Origin: Ophioderma brevispina
Lineage: Eukaryota; Echinodermata; Ophiuroidea; Amphilepidida; Ophiodermatidae
NCBI GenBank assembly: GCA_023653785.1
Contig: JAMKCH010058544.1
Coordinates: 62,001-126,000 of the forward strand
Direction of reading: 5' to 3'
Length of the DNA: 64,000 nucleotides
Shown here piece by piece: positions 1 to 11,735 of the stretch (within the stretch, counting starts at the first letter, position 1; each line of letters starts with the position of its first letter). The position numbers were made by a program, and so were the translations under genes. The notes below the pieces were generated by a model that saw nothing but the letters and a program-made list of their open reading frames with translations, ran no database searches and was not told the DNA's origin.

Positions 1-1148
1 ATACGGGAGCTAAAAACTTAACGTTACCGCACTGGTCGAACCCCCAAGACGAAAAAGGAGAGGATTTTGGGTATGAAGTCACTTGGGAGGGTCGTCATAC
101 AGGGTGATCGAAATGAACATATATTATGGGGAATATATATTTATGGGAGGTTCAGCATCTGCCTAAAGACAATGCAATTGGTTACATCAACATCGGCTTG
201 AAGGTAAGCAGATTCCTGTATGCGTCAATTCAGCGCATGCACCCTTGATGTGTTAAAATTTATTAACACGTGTGTTAACATTTAATTGCTTAACGTTCTG
301 ATATATTATGTTTGATGGTATTGTTTGCTTTATTTATCTTATTAGATCACGGCCAATTTTCACAACGTAACATATAATCAACATTTAAAATATAAAGATT
401 AAAAATTTTAAAACGTGAGCTGTTTTCAAGGGTGGACCCTGGACTCCCTGTTATTTTTATAATCAGATCACCAAATGCCTAATTATAAGAAAGTGTTTGC
501 AGCAAACAGAGCGGTGAAATTTCTAACTTTAACACCGGAAATTAACACCGACAAGCTTGACACCGTTACACCGACCTTGGTGTTAAAATGCTTTAACACC
601 CCAAATTTTGTTTGCAGTGTCGAACAACCGGAACGCAGAAAGGGAGGAATGGAAAACAAAACACGTAAATCTAGAGTATTTATTTGAAGCGAAACCCATA
701 GATGAATGGGACACCAACCCCGGGCAACAACCTTTTACAGCAACCCCCATATTGTGCTCAGCGAGTTTGTTTTACTATTATATTGTGTTATTTTTAGAAG
801 GTGTAAATCTTGCATAATGTGGTTCATGCATTTATGTAGAGCACACCGAGCTATATTTACAAGTACGCAGCACACATGTACAGTAGCCAAACGCAACATA
901 ATACAAGGAACCCCAGTTCAATGATAATCGAATTCAGACACAGTCGGGTCACCGGCCGGGTACGGAGTCTCATTAGTGACTCTCTACTTCGTCTATGCCA
1001 TGGCTGCATTTCGTCGGCTGAGCTGTGTTCGAAGTGTAAGAATATAATAAGGTTGAAAGAATTTGCTATTTACTTGGTTGATATCGGTATTGGAGATAGC
1101 TCTTGAACCATACCCCGTCTTTGTGTTATAGCTGGGGGTCTATTTTGC
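1..1148. other. AT-rich intergenic DNA with GTGTTAA motifs
   Basis: I see no supportable gene. Between about 240 and 605 the motif GTGTTAA and its complement TTAACAC recur in both orientations. A comparable cluster occurs at 48790-48890, so this may be the remains of a small inverted-repeat transposon. Short ORFs here show no recognisable domain. Confidence 0.4.
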
Positions 1149-1210
1149 CATCGAGCTGTTAAAGGTTGGTGACCCGATCATCGAGCTGTTAAAGGTTGGT
1201 GACCCCATCA
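1149..1210. repeat. Two-copy tandem repeat, 30 bp period
   Basis: A block beginning ATCGAGCTGTTAAAGG is repeated after exactly 30 bp, at 1149 and 1179, with 26 identical bases. It looks like a recent local duplication. Confidence 0.85.
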
Positions 1211-1309
1211 TAATCACATGAAGCATATCACCAAAACATTAATTATATATTTTAAATCGGCCCAGTGCTAAGTGTATAATAATTTGGCCCATAGGATTAT
1301 GTGTGTTAA

Positions 1310-2026
1310 TTAAAGGCGCTATCAGTGATTTGCTAAGTCTGAAAGTAAAAAAAAATCATCAAAAATCCGATTTTTGCTTCTCTGTAACAAGTACAGGTGT
1401 CCTAACATAGCCTGCAAATGATAAGACTAGAAGAAACCTAATAAGGACAAAATCGGATATTGTAGTTATTACTGTCCGTACGGACACTTAGGCATAAAAA
1501 AATATGTTTGTTTGGCGTAACGGAGAAAAAATATCAGGGCCGGTCAGATTTTTTTTTAATTTTTTTTTTTTTAGATCTTCTCAATTTTTACTCTAAAATG
1601 AAAACAAGATGCTACTATTTAAATTTTTTTCAATGACATAGCAAAGATTTTTCATTTTACTTGTTGTAGTTGCTTTGTTGTCTTGTTTTGTTATTTTTTT
1701 CGTCTTTGTGTTGGTAAAAAAATATTTTTTTTTAATTGTGGATGAAAATAATGGGTCGGTCGACAGAATTTTTTTTTTTTATTTTGTGCTAATTGCATAA
1801 AAACTTTTGAGTCGGCAGGTTTTTTTAGGGTCGGTCGGGTTACGCCAAACAAACAATTTTTTTATGCCTTATTACCACACACTAATGAATGGAAATTCTT
1901 ATGTCGTTTTTTCCCTTTTCTGTCAATTCTTAAGTTGGAAAGGTAACTTATAAGAATTCCACAAACATAATATTCATGCAACTTTTATTATTTGACGACT
2001 TTCGCGTGGAATCGTTAATAGTGTCC
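1310..2026 (+). mobile_element. TTAA-type MITE, family 1, copy 1
   Basis: The left end reads TTAA followed by AGGCGCTATCAGTGATT. It matches the element at 58333-58998 through the next 150 bases or so (ATCATCAAAAATC..., CTGTAACAA..., ATAAGGACAA). The right end (AATCGTTAATAGTGTCC) aligns with the right end of the same element, but its TTAA is lost. The copy is a shorter derivative and is interrupted by another MITE at 1491-1868. TTAA target sites with AGG termini resemble the Kolobok superfamily more than piggyBac, whose termini are CCY. It has no coding capacity. Confidence 0.7.
1491..1868. mobile_element. Nested MITE with ~30 bp TIRs and TTA target duplication
   Basis: The element starts GGCATAAAAAAATATGTTTG and ends with its near-perfect reverse complement, inverted over about 30 bp with one or two mismatches. 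TTA directly precedes and follows it. A 3 bp TWA target duplication and GG termini fit PIF/Harbinger-type non-autonomous elements. It lies inside the MITE at 1310-2026. The related copy at about 58500 lacks this insert and serves as a paralogous empty site. The interior is T-rich and non-coding. Confidence 0.75.
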
Positions 2027-2550
2027 GTGGACGGCCACATTTGCAGACGCAAGTTTACTCTTAAAATTTTATGGAAAAATTCCACGAGCCTTAAATTTCA
2101 CTGGGGTAAAGAGAAAATATACACCGTACTTTCTTCCGATAACAAAATCTCAATTTTGATGGGGACGGCGAGGTTATATGGATCGGGTCACCTATCTTTA
2201 AAGTCTAGGAATTTTGTACTCTTACTGTTCGTGATTACCGACATGTTTTGAATAGATATTATTGTGTTACTTACGTTTTACAAGTTGTTCACTCTTTACT
2301 AGCTGGTATTGCCAATAAAGTGTACCTGGTTAAAATATGAGTCTCCGCTTTGGTTTTTGAACTGTCGTAGGAACCGGCCTCGCGGCCCGTATTAAAAATG
2401 TTTAACAGTTGTGTTTTGTTTTTTATTTAAACAAATGTTTTTTCTAGAGAAATTAACAGTTTTCATCCATTCTGATTTGTGACAAATCACTAATTATATA
2501 ACAATTAATAACAAGCACTGAAGCAACCTTGAAGGATTTTTTTCCCATTA

Positions 2551-2640
2551 CTGCGCCGGCGCGGGATTCGAACCCTCAACCTTTCGATCAATATAGACGA
2601 CCGCCTTATCCACTATAGCTACCAGCTATATCCGATAAAC
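2551..2640 (-). repeat. tRNA-derived SINE head
   Basis: Read on the minus strand, this contains an A-box-like stretch (AGTGGATAAGGCG) and a B-box (GGTTCGAATCC) at tRNA-like spacing. The order and wording resemble a tRNA-Arg-type head. The acceptor stem does not close, so this is more likely a SINE promoter region than a working tRNA. The tail would run toward lower coordinates and is not clearly bounded. Confidence 0.5.
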
Positions 2641-3539
2641 AGACCTCAAAGCTGGCACTTAATGGTGAGCACTCGGGGTATACATCACCCACAACAAACG
2701 TTTATCTCTGAAGTCGTGAGTTAGATAGGGGACAGTATTTTGAACTACGATCAAAGCATTACATTTGTCATATCATCATAAAATGTACCAAATGAAATAA
2801 CATTCTGCACTAACATATCTAAATTACTCTAAAAAATAACCCTTTTTACAATTTTAATGAATTGTTACTTATCCACCTCATAACTTCAACGCTATTTAGT
2901 GGCAAACGATTGTTAAACAGCTTTTTGGAATACGTTACAAGTTTCGTTGATATCCAAACCTGTTACAACAGAAAACAACCAAAATAAATAACAAAAAACA
3001 TTACAACAAAAACCGAATTCGAAATTCGTACAACGATTAGTGTGACATAAATGCATTATGCTTGATATCAGAATAATGAACTTTTAAAAAAGTTAGTTAG
3101 TCAATGCCATATATATTTTTCCAAATCTGACTATACCACCCGAATTGAACAAAGAATTCTTTTTATTTCATACATCGGCGAGAAATCACTATTTGAACGT
3201 GAAATAGATATACAAAATATTGGCGGCATTAAAAATTAATTGGACAAACCTTCAGGCACAATTAGAATTTTGCAGTTAGAAATTTACTGTTTCTACTGGC
3301 AATTTTAGGGGTTTTTTAAATAGTCTTATGCTGTTTAACCATTTTTAAACTTAGCGGTGATTTTGAGCGTTTGGCGGTGTATTAGTTTCATTATGTTTCA
3401 AAAAATCACAAAAATCCAATTAAGAGGGCAACAAAATATTTAATATAACACCTATTGTCTAAAATTACATGGCCAATGTCGTTGGTCATACGGTCATAAA
3501 GTTTAGACCAGAACTTTCATAGAAGAAAGCAATTTCTCT
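2641..3539. other. Anonymous AT-rich intergenic DNA
   Basis: No gene, RNA or bounded repeat is recognisable. Short A/T runs dominate. Confidence 0.4.
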
Positions 3540-3890
3540 ATATAGGACATTAGCTGTAGGAGAAATTAGCAAAATTTATGGTTGTGTGTTGTTGAAAAAT
3601 TTGCCAAAAGGAGCGCGCTCCTATTGGAGGATTTCTCCTTGGAGAAAAATTAATTCAGGAGCTATCATTCATTGGCTTGGAATACGTCCTAAGGAAAAAA
3701 TTACGAGTGTCACCTGGGAGAAATACAGCCTAAAAGAGCTGATCCTTATTAGCTGGGAGGCTATATGGAAAATAATTTCCCTAGGAGAAATTAGGAAAAG
3801 GAGCGTCTCATGGCTGAAATTCTTCTAGAGGAAATTAACGCTCAAGAGGAATCAAATTTCTCGTAGGAGAATTTCTGTTAGTTATGACTC
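3540..3890. repeat. Array of CTCCTAGGAG-type palindromes (copy 1)
   Basis: Several degenerate copies of a palindrome close to TTTCTCCTAGGAGAAATT are interspersed with AAAAGGAGCGTCTCATTGG-like spacers. The array ends with a terminus ending GTTAGTTATG that is nearly the same as the end at about 11735. The ORF at 3586-3828 is just this array read through and is not a gene. The same motif fills 8765-9200, 11395-11735 and 12089-12220. Confidence 0.75.
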
Positions 3891-4625
3891 GAACATCTCG
3901 AATGGCCAATGATAGGCCAACACCTGCCAACATACATCAATTCCAAATTCCTTTCGAATTCGATTACACCGTTTAATGTTTTTTATGTACATAAAATAAA
4001 CGCCGTGCGTAGATTACTGCACGGATAATTCCAACTAAATGTAAACAAATCTATTTTTAGCTTGAAGGGAATCTAATGGAAAGAAGTCAAGTTAAGTCAA
4101 ATATTTTTACAGATGAGAAAAAATAAAAGTGCAGTGTTTGCAGGATATCAGAGTCTTTGGCCAATTTAGTTCACATTTTGCTTCTAATCCAAATGGTTGT
4201 ATCGGTTACTCATGATAATCAGATGTTTTTGGGTGATCTGTTCATGGCCAAAAAAAAACATCACATGAAAATCGGACCTTGTCTGGCACCCACCTTTAAA
4301 CATTTCCACTTTGGGAAACCGATTATTGACAGAAATTAGATAGCACTGAGGTCGCGTATTAGAGACAGTGTTGGTAACCAGACGATGTCGACAATAAATC
4401 CTAAATTTTCACCCGCCATTGTGTGATTAAACAGTAATCCGAGATTGACAGAAATTTATATTAGAATGTTTGTGACACATCTGCCAAACAATATGTTTTT
4501 TCATATTGCGTTGGAGTTGGAGTTTTATCTTCATTGTTAGGGTTATTTAAAAAAATGCTGTGTATGAATAATAACGGCAAAATGTCCAATGCACGTGGTC
4601 AGGGGACCGTCATGGCCACCCACGT
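3761..4625. repeat. Dispersed duplicated segment, copy 1 (partner 12089-13002)
   Basis: This segment is nearly identical, apart from many 1-3 base indels, to 12089-13002 in the same orientation. It covers the last part of the palindrome array and the flanking unique-looking DNA (markers ACTCGAACATCTCGAATGG, GTGCGTAGATTACTGCACGG, TTGGAGTTGGAGTTTTATC). It appears non-coding in both places. This copy has no flanking direct repeat, so it is the likelier source. Confidence 0.85.
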
Positions 4626-4680
4626 TACGTAATCAGTGTAGGTTAAACGACAGGGAGCTAAGATGATGTGAATATAACAG

Positions 4681-4985
4681 TCACTTGTTGACATTCAGGA
4701 CGCCCTCTATGTGTTTCTGGCAGGCAAAATTATTACAGTAGTATTCGTGACAGACCTCATAAAATCTGGTTATAATTACTTGCAGAATTTTTCCTGATCT
4801 TAACGGTGGTACAAATGCAAGGCTGGTAGCATTAAGCTTTTATGATGCTGATAAGAAAGTTTAGTATTATTTAAATTAATAAAACATTAAAAAAAAAAAA
4901 AAAAACAGAATTCCCCATGCAAAGATATAGGTGCTTTTGCAGGCAGTTTCGCTCTTACACCAACAGGGGGCGCCATTAAACATAA
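4681..4985 (-). repeat. Interspersed repeat with GGCGCC(C)CCTGTTGG end, copy 1
   Basis: This matches the reverse complement of 57065-57350. Shared landmarks are the ends AGGACGCCCTCT and CAGGGGGCGCC and internal words (GGCAGGCAAAAT, CTGGTAGCATTAAGC). An A-run at 4889-4905 lies inside. SINE and MITE origins are both possible; no tRNA boxes are evident. Confidence 0.6.
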
Positions 4986-5194
4986 ACAAATGGCACATTC
5001 ATTATAGGAGCCAACGATCGGTATCTATAGATATAGATACAGCGTGTTCCCAAAATGCAATCCTTAAATGGTGCATAGTTCAAATTATTTAAAAATTTTG
5101 AAATTTTATTTATATTATAAAGCCATCCTTTTCTCCTTATCTGTGTCAATTTCATCTGATTGCTGAGAACACGGCTTCCTCTGTTTCTCATCTT

Positions 5195-6660
5195 TCTAGC
5201 TACTGTTCAACCTCTACTACGGCTGTGTTCCTGATGCCTTCTCGGAAGCTATCCGGTTAGACCAATTTTCAAATCGGGGACCGTCAGAGTGCTTCCAAAT
5301 ATCGCCCAATTTCGCTTCAACCAATTACTTGTCAACACCTTGAGAGAATTATCCACAGAAACATCCGCCAACACTCTTTGTAAGAACGATAATATCTTCA
5401 ACACCCGACAGTCTTGGTTTCCTTCCCAAACTCCTCCACCGTATGACGCTTAACAAGCACTCTTCGACTGGTATTCATCTCTCTTGAAAAACGCAAGAAT
5501 ATTGGTGTAGCTTTGCTTGACCTGACCAAGACTTTGATAGAGTCCCCACGGTCCGTGCTACTTTTGTTTGGCGCACTGGCCCTCTCTAACCTGGCCTTAG
5601 ATTTTATCTTGCTGACAGAACACAGATTGTTTGCCGTCCATGGTTGTTACGTTCAAATACTATCCCTGTCATCTCAGGAGTTCCCCAGGACTCTGTCTTG
5701 GGTCCTCTTCTCATCTACGCTAATGATCTTTGTCTCTCTACCTTTCTCTCAGGGCAGTGTCTGGTTCTCTATGCGACGACATACTCCATTACAAACATCT
5801 CACCTATGATACGATTTATCTGCTTTCCAGGTGTATCAACCACTAGGGCCCAGCTGTTTCTTCCTCAAATATCTCAAAACAGTTAATGCCAGTAAGCATG
5901 GTAAGACCAAAGCCATGAGTAATTTATATACAAGAATGAAAACCCTTTACTTCACATGCGCTGTTCATGGACAACCCAACCAATGAAAGGGGTTAGTTTC
6001 TGTGTCACCAATTTATTTGGATAAGCACGTACCTTTCTTGGAATGTCAGATTGACCATGATGCAAGAAAGCACGTAAAACCATTGGCTTTCTGCTTAGTC
6101 CTCGCAGCTCCTATCCAAACCAGACGCTCCCTCTACATTGGCCCTGGTCATCAATACTTGAATAGTGGCAGGGTAATTATGCTACCTTTGAACGTAACTC
6201 TACCAACGGATGGATTTGAATCTATCCAGCGCTTTGCCTGTCGGGTTATTTGCATGATGGAAGCTTTTCTCATCAGAAATCCTAGCAAAACCCGATCTGC
6301 CTTTAATTTCAAGCGTGTGAAGCTGTGATCAGGCCACCTTGATGCCAAAACTTTACAAGCTATGCTCTCTCCAAATCCCTACAAACCTCACCCCGCCCAA
6401 ATCCTCGGGCAAGCCTCAACAGCTGGCCCTTGACCTCCCTTTGCCGTCTTTTTCAACGCAGAAATCCTATATCCCTCACCTCTACACTATGGAATTATCT
6501 CAGGATAAGTTGTCAAAGTTCTACCATAGCTGCTTTCAAGTCGGCTATCGGTCAGCTGTATTGCTAGCTTCTTCTGCCCATTCCATATGTTATGTTTGTT
6601 CTTTTTCTCTCCCCCATGATTTGTTTTTGTACCTCTTCGTGTAGTTTTGGTTCCGTCTTT
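5195..6660 (+). pseudogene. Decayed non-LTR retrotransposon reverse transcriptase (CR1/Jockey-like)
   Basis: Conceptual translation across several frames gives the ordered blocks of a non-LTR reverse transcriptase. These are SKYRPISLQP near 5300, a palm block around ALLDLTK near 5512 with the catalytic Asp context eroded, SGVPQDSVLGPLL near 5675, and a degenerate version of the YADD box near 5770. Thumb and C-terminal words follow (CKKARK, RFACRVI, LWNYL) out to about 6580. Stops and frameshifts are frequent, so no active protein is possible. The endonuclease half is missing, indicating 5' truncation. The several ORFs of 60-108 codons here are fragments of this one gene. Exact clade would need a phylogeny. 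Confidence 0.8.
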
Positions 6661-6944
6661 TATTTTTCGTGTTGGTGTCTGTTCCGGGCTTCCATTTAGT
6701 GGCGCTTTTGCACTATTGGGATTGGTCTGACATCCCGCCGAAACTGTTCTAAATTAAAATTAATAGTAGAACAAAGGCTGATTACGAAAGTACACTACAA
6801 TTTCATCAAGTCGTTCAAAGTTGACTGATGAATACAAAATCAAAGGACATAGATACTGGTTTTATTTTACGTTCTGATCTAATTCTTTGTCCTATTGGTT
6901 CAATTAAACTCGTATACCTTATGAACTAACTATTAAACATTTAG

Positions 6945-7696
6945 GCCGTATCTCTCAACGATTGTGTAACGCTTAATCACTGGTTAAATCGCAATTAAAA
7001 CGCCCACTAAAATAAACGAAATTCTCAAAGTATGGTTACTTTAAACGCTCTTTAAATTTTAGCCGAACTGCCCGAACATCGTTAAACAGGCGTAAAGCGT
7101 TGTTAAACTTAGACTTGGTACGGGGGTAGTTTAAGCAGTCGTGTGTAACTTCACGTTTTCATCCAATGGCCTGATATTTCAGCTCTAGGGGATAATCGTG
7201 GTTTAGACCAGTACCTCCTTTATTTCTTTATCTTTCTTTTCCGAGTCCTAAGTTCATTTCTATCGGCCATTTTTCCTTTGCTTCTATTTTCATGCTCGTG
7301 TTAATCTGTTATAGTATTGAAATGATAGCAAGTGCGGCACAACGACATAAAAAACTTTTAAATAGGTTCGGGGCTTTTGTCTCCATTATCAACAAATTCT
7401 AAAGCTCATTGCGTAACAGGACATCTTGAAATTTACCCGTGAACTTTCTGCGTAGCATTTAAAAACTACGGAAGGCATTGTATGGCATATAGATATTGTT
7501 CCCATGCACACGTAATGATATAGGCGCAGATAAGTCACAAGTTTCGGTGGATGATTATTTACGGCCGTTGAAATACAGGGTTAAACTAACACGACTTGTT
7601 TTTAAATATTAACTGCGGTTTTTTAAACAGTGCGTTTAGCTAACCACATTTAGGGCCTAACCACCGTTTATTTTACACTCGTTGCGAGGAATACGC
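6945..7696. mobile_element. Possible MITE with ~25 bp imperfect TIRs
   Basis: The left end (CGTATCTCTCAACGATTGTG) and the reverse complement of the right end (CGTATTCCTCGCAACGAGTG) match with small gaps. The interior is rich in GTTAAA/TTTAAAC motifs and has no ORF. No target duplication is clear. Confidence 0.4.
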
Positions 7697-7862
7697 ACTT
7701 AAAGACAATCTCCTATCTTTGACAAGTAAAGGAAATTTCTTGACATCTGTCCCCGCGTTTGAATGTAACTCAAGTTTTTTTATGGTTGTTTACTGGTGTT
7801 TGTTTTGTTTGTTGTTTTTGATGTTGTTTTCTATCAAATTGCCATACCATCCAACAGTATGG

Positions 7863-8738
7863 TTATAAATGAGCCTCCCATCTAGAAGTTTGGGGAAAGA
7901 AGGTTTGAAGATTGTTTTTCTATAGTTTGAAAGGTGCTGGATCAGAAATTTTTGGGTCCAAACTTCTGGTGAATGTGGGGAACTTTGTCAAATAAGGGGG
8001 TTTAGTAATACTGGTTGTTACAAATTAGAACAGGGGTAAATTGAAAAGCAATTCAAATGTTTGTTTAATATGCACCATGTATTTGTTCGCATCATACGGA
8101 TTTAAAAAAGGCATAGTTTGTGTAGGTTCTGACTTTTAGTAAACAGGTACAGCCCTATTAGGTTTCAAGGTCATCCTGATGGGAAACGTTACCCGGTGCT
8201 CCGATTTTGTTGATTGGAATGTGAATGAAATGGTATTTCAAGTGTAGTCTTGCCTTATTTACAAGTTGGGCATTGGTTCGTATTAGTGGCAAAACGTAAA
8301 TGGGGTCTACCATATTCTATAGGGGGTCACCCAAAAACTTGGACCTCAAAATGGTATTACAGAGCTTTCACCCCAAATGCATTTCTGCTCCAATATGGCC
8401 GAGCAGAGCAATAATTGACACCAGTTTCATAAAATTGAGCAGCAGAGTAGATTTTGTTTTGCCCCAGGATGACCTTTGAACCTTATCAGGGCTGTAGCCG
8501 TGGAACTAAAGGTCAGAACCTATACAAACAGCCTTTTTAATCCTTAGAATGAGACACAAATACATTGGTGTACATTTAAACACAATTTGACTTGATTGCA
8601 AATTTACCCTGGTATAAATTTCACCCCGTATTTTACAAAGTTCCCACATTTCCACAGGCATTCAGCACCCTTCCACTAAGAAAAGCATAATCTTCAAACC
8701 TCTATCCAAAACTTCTAGAACGGGATTCTCGTTTATAA
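7863..8738. mobile_element. Fold-back element, family A, copy 1
   Basis: The two halves are inverted copies of each other over roughly 300-400 bp. The left arm contains TCTAGAAGTTT, GGTTTGAAGATT, TAGGTTCTGAC and AAGGTCATCCTG; the right arm contains their complements in reverse order. Both ends read near TTATAAAYGAG. It is non-coding. A related copy lies at 26468-26947. It abuts the next fold-back element after only about 25 bp. Confidence 0.8.
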
Positions 8739-8764
8739 AAAACCCCCTACTATACAAGTCATAC

Positions 8765-9200
8765 CTACCAGAATTTTTCCTATGAGAAATTCAATTCTCT
8801 AGCAGAATTAATTTCTCCTAGGAGAATAACATTATTATAAGAAATTCGCGCCAATAATAGCGCTCCTTCAATTTATTTCTCCTAGGTAAAATAAATAGCC
8901 AACCACAGCTCCCGTTGTTTAAAGATGGTTAATCAAATTACTGTGGACGAAGAAAATAATACTATAAAAGTGGCCGTAAACGTAAAGATTCATAAACACC
9001 CGAATTTTTATGGGAGGCAGAAATTTTCTCCTAGGGAGAGAAATTCAGCCAAAAGGAGAGCTCTCACTGGCTGGAAATTCTCCTAGAGAAATTCAGACAA
9101 AAAGGAGCGCCTCTCATTGGTTTAATTTCTCCTAGGAAATTCCAGCCAATGATTAGCCCTCCTTTGGCTGAATTTCTACTAGTAGATTAGGAAATCATCA
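8765..9200. repeat. CTCCTAGGAG palindrome array, left arm
   Basis: There are many variants of TTTCTCCTAGGAGAAATT at irregular spacing, with GGAGCGCCTCTCATTGG-type spacers between them. It is the inverted counterpart of 11395-11735. Confidence 0.8.
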
Positions 9201-9224
9201 GCAATAAAGAGCTTTACCCAGATA

Positions 9225-9400
9225 CCATGGAGATATTGGGCCAATATAGGCCCAATATTATACTCAATATGGACAGACAGTATTGGCTACAGTATCGGTC
9301 CAATATTATTGCTCATCGGCCCAAAATTGGCCAAGATTGGGCCCGGGCCAATGTTGGCACAATATTGGGCCAATTCTTGGTTATAGATATTGAAACCATA
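9225..9400. repeat. CCAATATTGG-rich degenerate repeat cluster
   Basis: Dense copies of GGGCCAATATTGG-like words occur in both orientations. Sparser copies lie at 9640-9720 and 11290-11375, on either side of the central palindrome. ORFs across this block are low-complexity and unlike any protein I recognise. Confidence 0.7.
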
Positions 9401-9730
9401 TTGGCGAAATATATCAATATTTTTTATTGCAAAAATAAATAGATTTTCAACTGCCTTTATTAATAAATATTAAGTAATTAATTTGAGATAGTCAAAAGTT
9501 ATTTTTTTATTTGGAAATTGGATTATATATATAATATTTTGTGAAAATATTGTTCTGATCAAAAACAATGTCCTTGAGAGATTTTTAGCGTATTATGATG
9601 GTTTTATTTTTTCTCACAGCTATTTTTAGGCAAAAACAATTAGCCTTAAGCCCAATATTGGGCCAACGTTATCCTAATGAATTGGCTCTATATTGGTTGT
9701 TGGCGATTGCCAATATGATGGCGCCAATTA

Positions 9731-11239
9731 TAGTTTTTAGTGGATTAGAAGGGGGGTATCGGGCACCCCCCTGGACATATATTTCAAATCGATGTCTCTA
9801 TATCAGAAAAAAACAACGCGTAGAAATAGTTTAGAAAACGATTAGCGATGTAAAAAATTTAAAAATTGGCCCATTACCATTTATGTAGATTAGGTAAATT
9901 TAGGGTCGCCATTACAGAAAAACCATATCTCAACAACAGAAAACACATAATGTGGTCTGAGGAATTGTGAACTTATCGATTGCACATTTGTATTATTATC
10001 TTGCTTCGGATCCAAGATGGCAACCAACCTGGCCCCGCTCCAACGATCTGTAACAAAATAAAGCAGATGATATACCTCTAATATTTACTTGTATAGTCAA
10101 AAAATAATAATATATGATTAAATTTAAGGTAAAGATATGTATGTCTTTGACCACAAGAAACTTCATATCTATATTGTTTTTATGATATGCATTCTTAAAT
10201 TTTCAATTGCAAGACACGACTAATTTTCCCATCAAGAAAGGAATCTTTTGAACCCAGGAAAATGCCTTATAACTTGATATGGTAATCTCACAATAATAAT
10301 AAAAGTCTAAATTAAAGTATGAGTTATGGTTTGACCGTATAAACACACAGCTGGCGAAGTTTTGTTGTTTTTTGAAATTTTAAAATGGCCGTCCATATGG
10401 CCACATTCAAACAATTTAAACCTTAAAAATTGCCCCTATTTTGCCGTACTCTAGACATAACACCTAGAAAGAATGATAAAGTGCAAAAGTTAAATATGTC
10501 TAATATCCATTAGCAAATCATAATTGCTATTTTGTTCAGTAGTATTTCTTTAAATTCAAGATGTCGGCTAATAAAGCCGCTTTCAAGATTTTTGAACTCG
10601 CTGATATTAGCCGCCATCTTCATTTTCAAATAAGTTAACCAAACAAAAATACCAGCTTTGGGTTTTAATTGGTCAAACGCACATTTCTCATACTTTAATT
10701 CGCATTTCCATCCTAATTGGGGACAATATAAGGTAATTTCTAAGTTTTAACACATTTTGAAGGCGAACAAATTGGCCGCCATATTGAATGTTAAATATAC
10801 TCACTAAGCAAAACAGGCAGATATGAGTTTCTAATAGTCGAAGACATATATTCCTTAATTTATTTTCTCATTTTATGACTATACGACTAAATAATACAGG
10901 CATTTAGCACTTTTATACTTTGTAGATCTTTAAGGCGGCCATGTTGGCTACCATCTTGGATCCGAAGCAAAACAACAATACAAATATACATGGCAAGCGG
11001 TCATAATTGCTCCAGAAGAACAATTTTAGTTTCTCGTTGTTGAGATACGGTGAAAACTATATTTTTCTGTAATGGCGATCCTAATTTGCATAAATCTACA
11101 TAAAAATGGTAGATGGGACAATTTTTTATTTTTTTAACATAGCTAATCGTTTTCTACGCGTTTTTTCTGATATAGAGACATCGATTAGAAATATATTTCA
11201 GGGGGGTGCACGAGACCCCCTTCTATCCACTAAACTAAT
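9731..11239. repeat. 1.5 kb near-complete palindrome (fold-back core)
   Basis: The outer 310 bp or so are clearly inverted copies. Examples are GATGTCTCTATATCAGAAAA against TTTTTCTGATATAGAGACATC, and CTTCGGATCCAAGATGG against CCATCTTGGATCCGAAG. Similarity continues more weakly (AATTAAAGTATGAG on both arms) to a centre near 10590, where AAGATGTCGGCTAATA meets TATTAGCCGCCATCTT. A transcript would fold into a hairpin with arms of about 700 bp. It has no coding capacity. Confidence 0.8.
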
Positions 11240-11394
11240 TAGACCATTAAAGGATGCCGATATGAAGCCGATATCACATCGCCAATGGAAAACCAATAGT
11301 GGCCCAATATACGTTAGCCACGTGATGCCGATGCCAAGATTACCGATGGGGAACCATTGTTGGGCCAATATATGCGTGCTATCTGGATTGCCCT

Positions 11395-11735
11395 TAATTT
11401 CTCCTAGATGAAATTGATTAATTTCTGCATGGATAAATGAAACACTTATGACAGGGTGGGCAGAATATAACATTTACCAGGAGAAAATTGCAATTTCTCC
11501 TAGGTAAAGTTCAATTTCACCTAGGACTAATTGAATTCCTCCTATAGGATAAATTAATTTCTCCTAGGAGAAATTAATTATAATTTCTTCTAGGAAATAT
11601 TTATCCAATCAGATTCAATGTTTTAGAAATTAGATTTATAAAGAGCGTTGTCATTGGTTGAAATTTCTCCTAGGAGAAATTCAATTTCTCCTAGGAGAAA
11701 TTCAGTTCTCCTAGGAGAAATTCTGGTAGTTATGG
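11395..11735. repeat. CTCCTAGGAG palindrome array, right arm
   Basis: This is the mirror of 8765-9200, with several exact CTCCTAGGAG cores between 11500 and 11720. It ends in AAATTCTGGTAGTTATGG. Confidence 0.8.

Larger units (their letters stand above)
8765..11735. mobile_element. Composite palindromic element with CTCCTAGGAG-array ends
   Basis: Mirror-image structure: outer arrays of CTCCTAGGAG palindromes (8765-9200 and 11395-11735), then CCAATATTGG-rich blocks, then a 1.5 kb palindrome at the centre. The outer ends are inverted copies: left CCTACCAGAATTT, right AAATTCTGGTAG. This fits a fold-back DNA transposon with modular arms, or nested insertions of related elements. No transposase-like ORF is visible inside. 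Confidence 0.6.

Noticed and set aside
8765..9200. CRISPR array
   Set aside because: The repeated units are degenerate palindromes with irregular spacing, no unique equal-length spacers and no cas genes, in a eukaryotic context.
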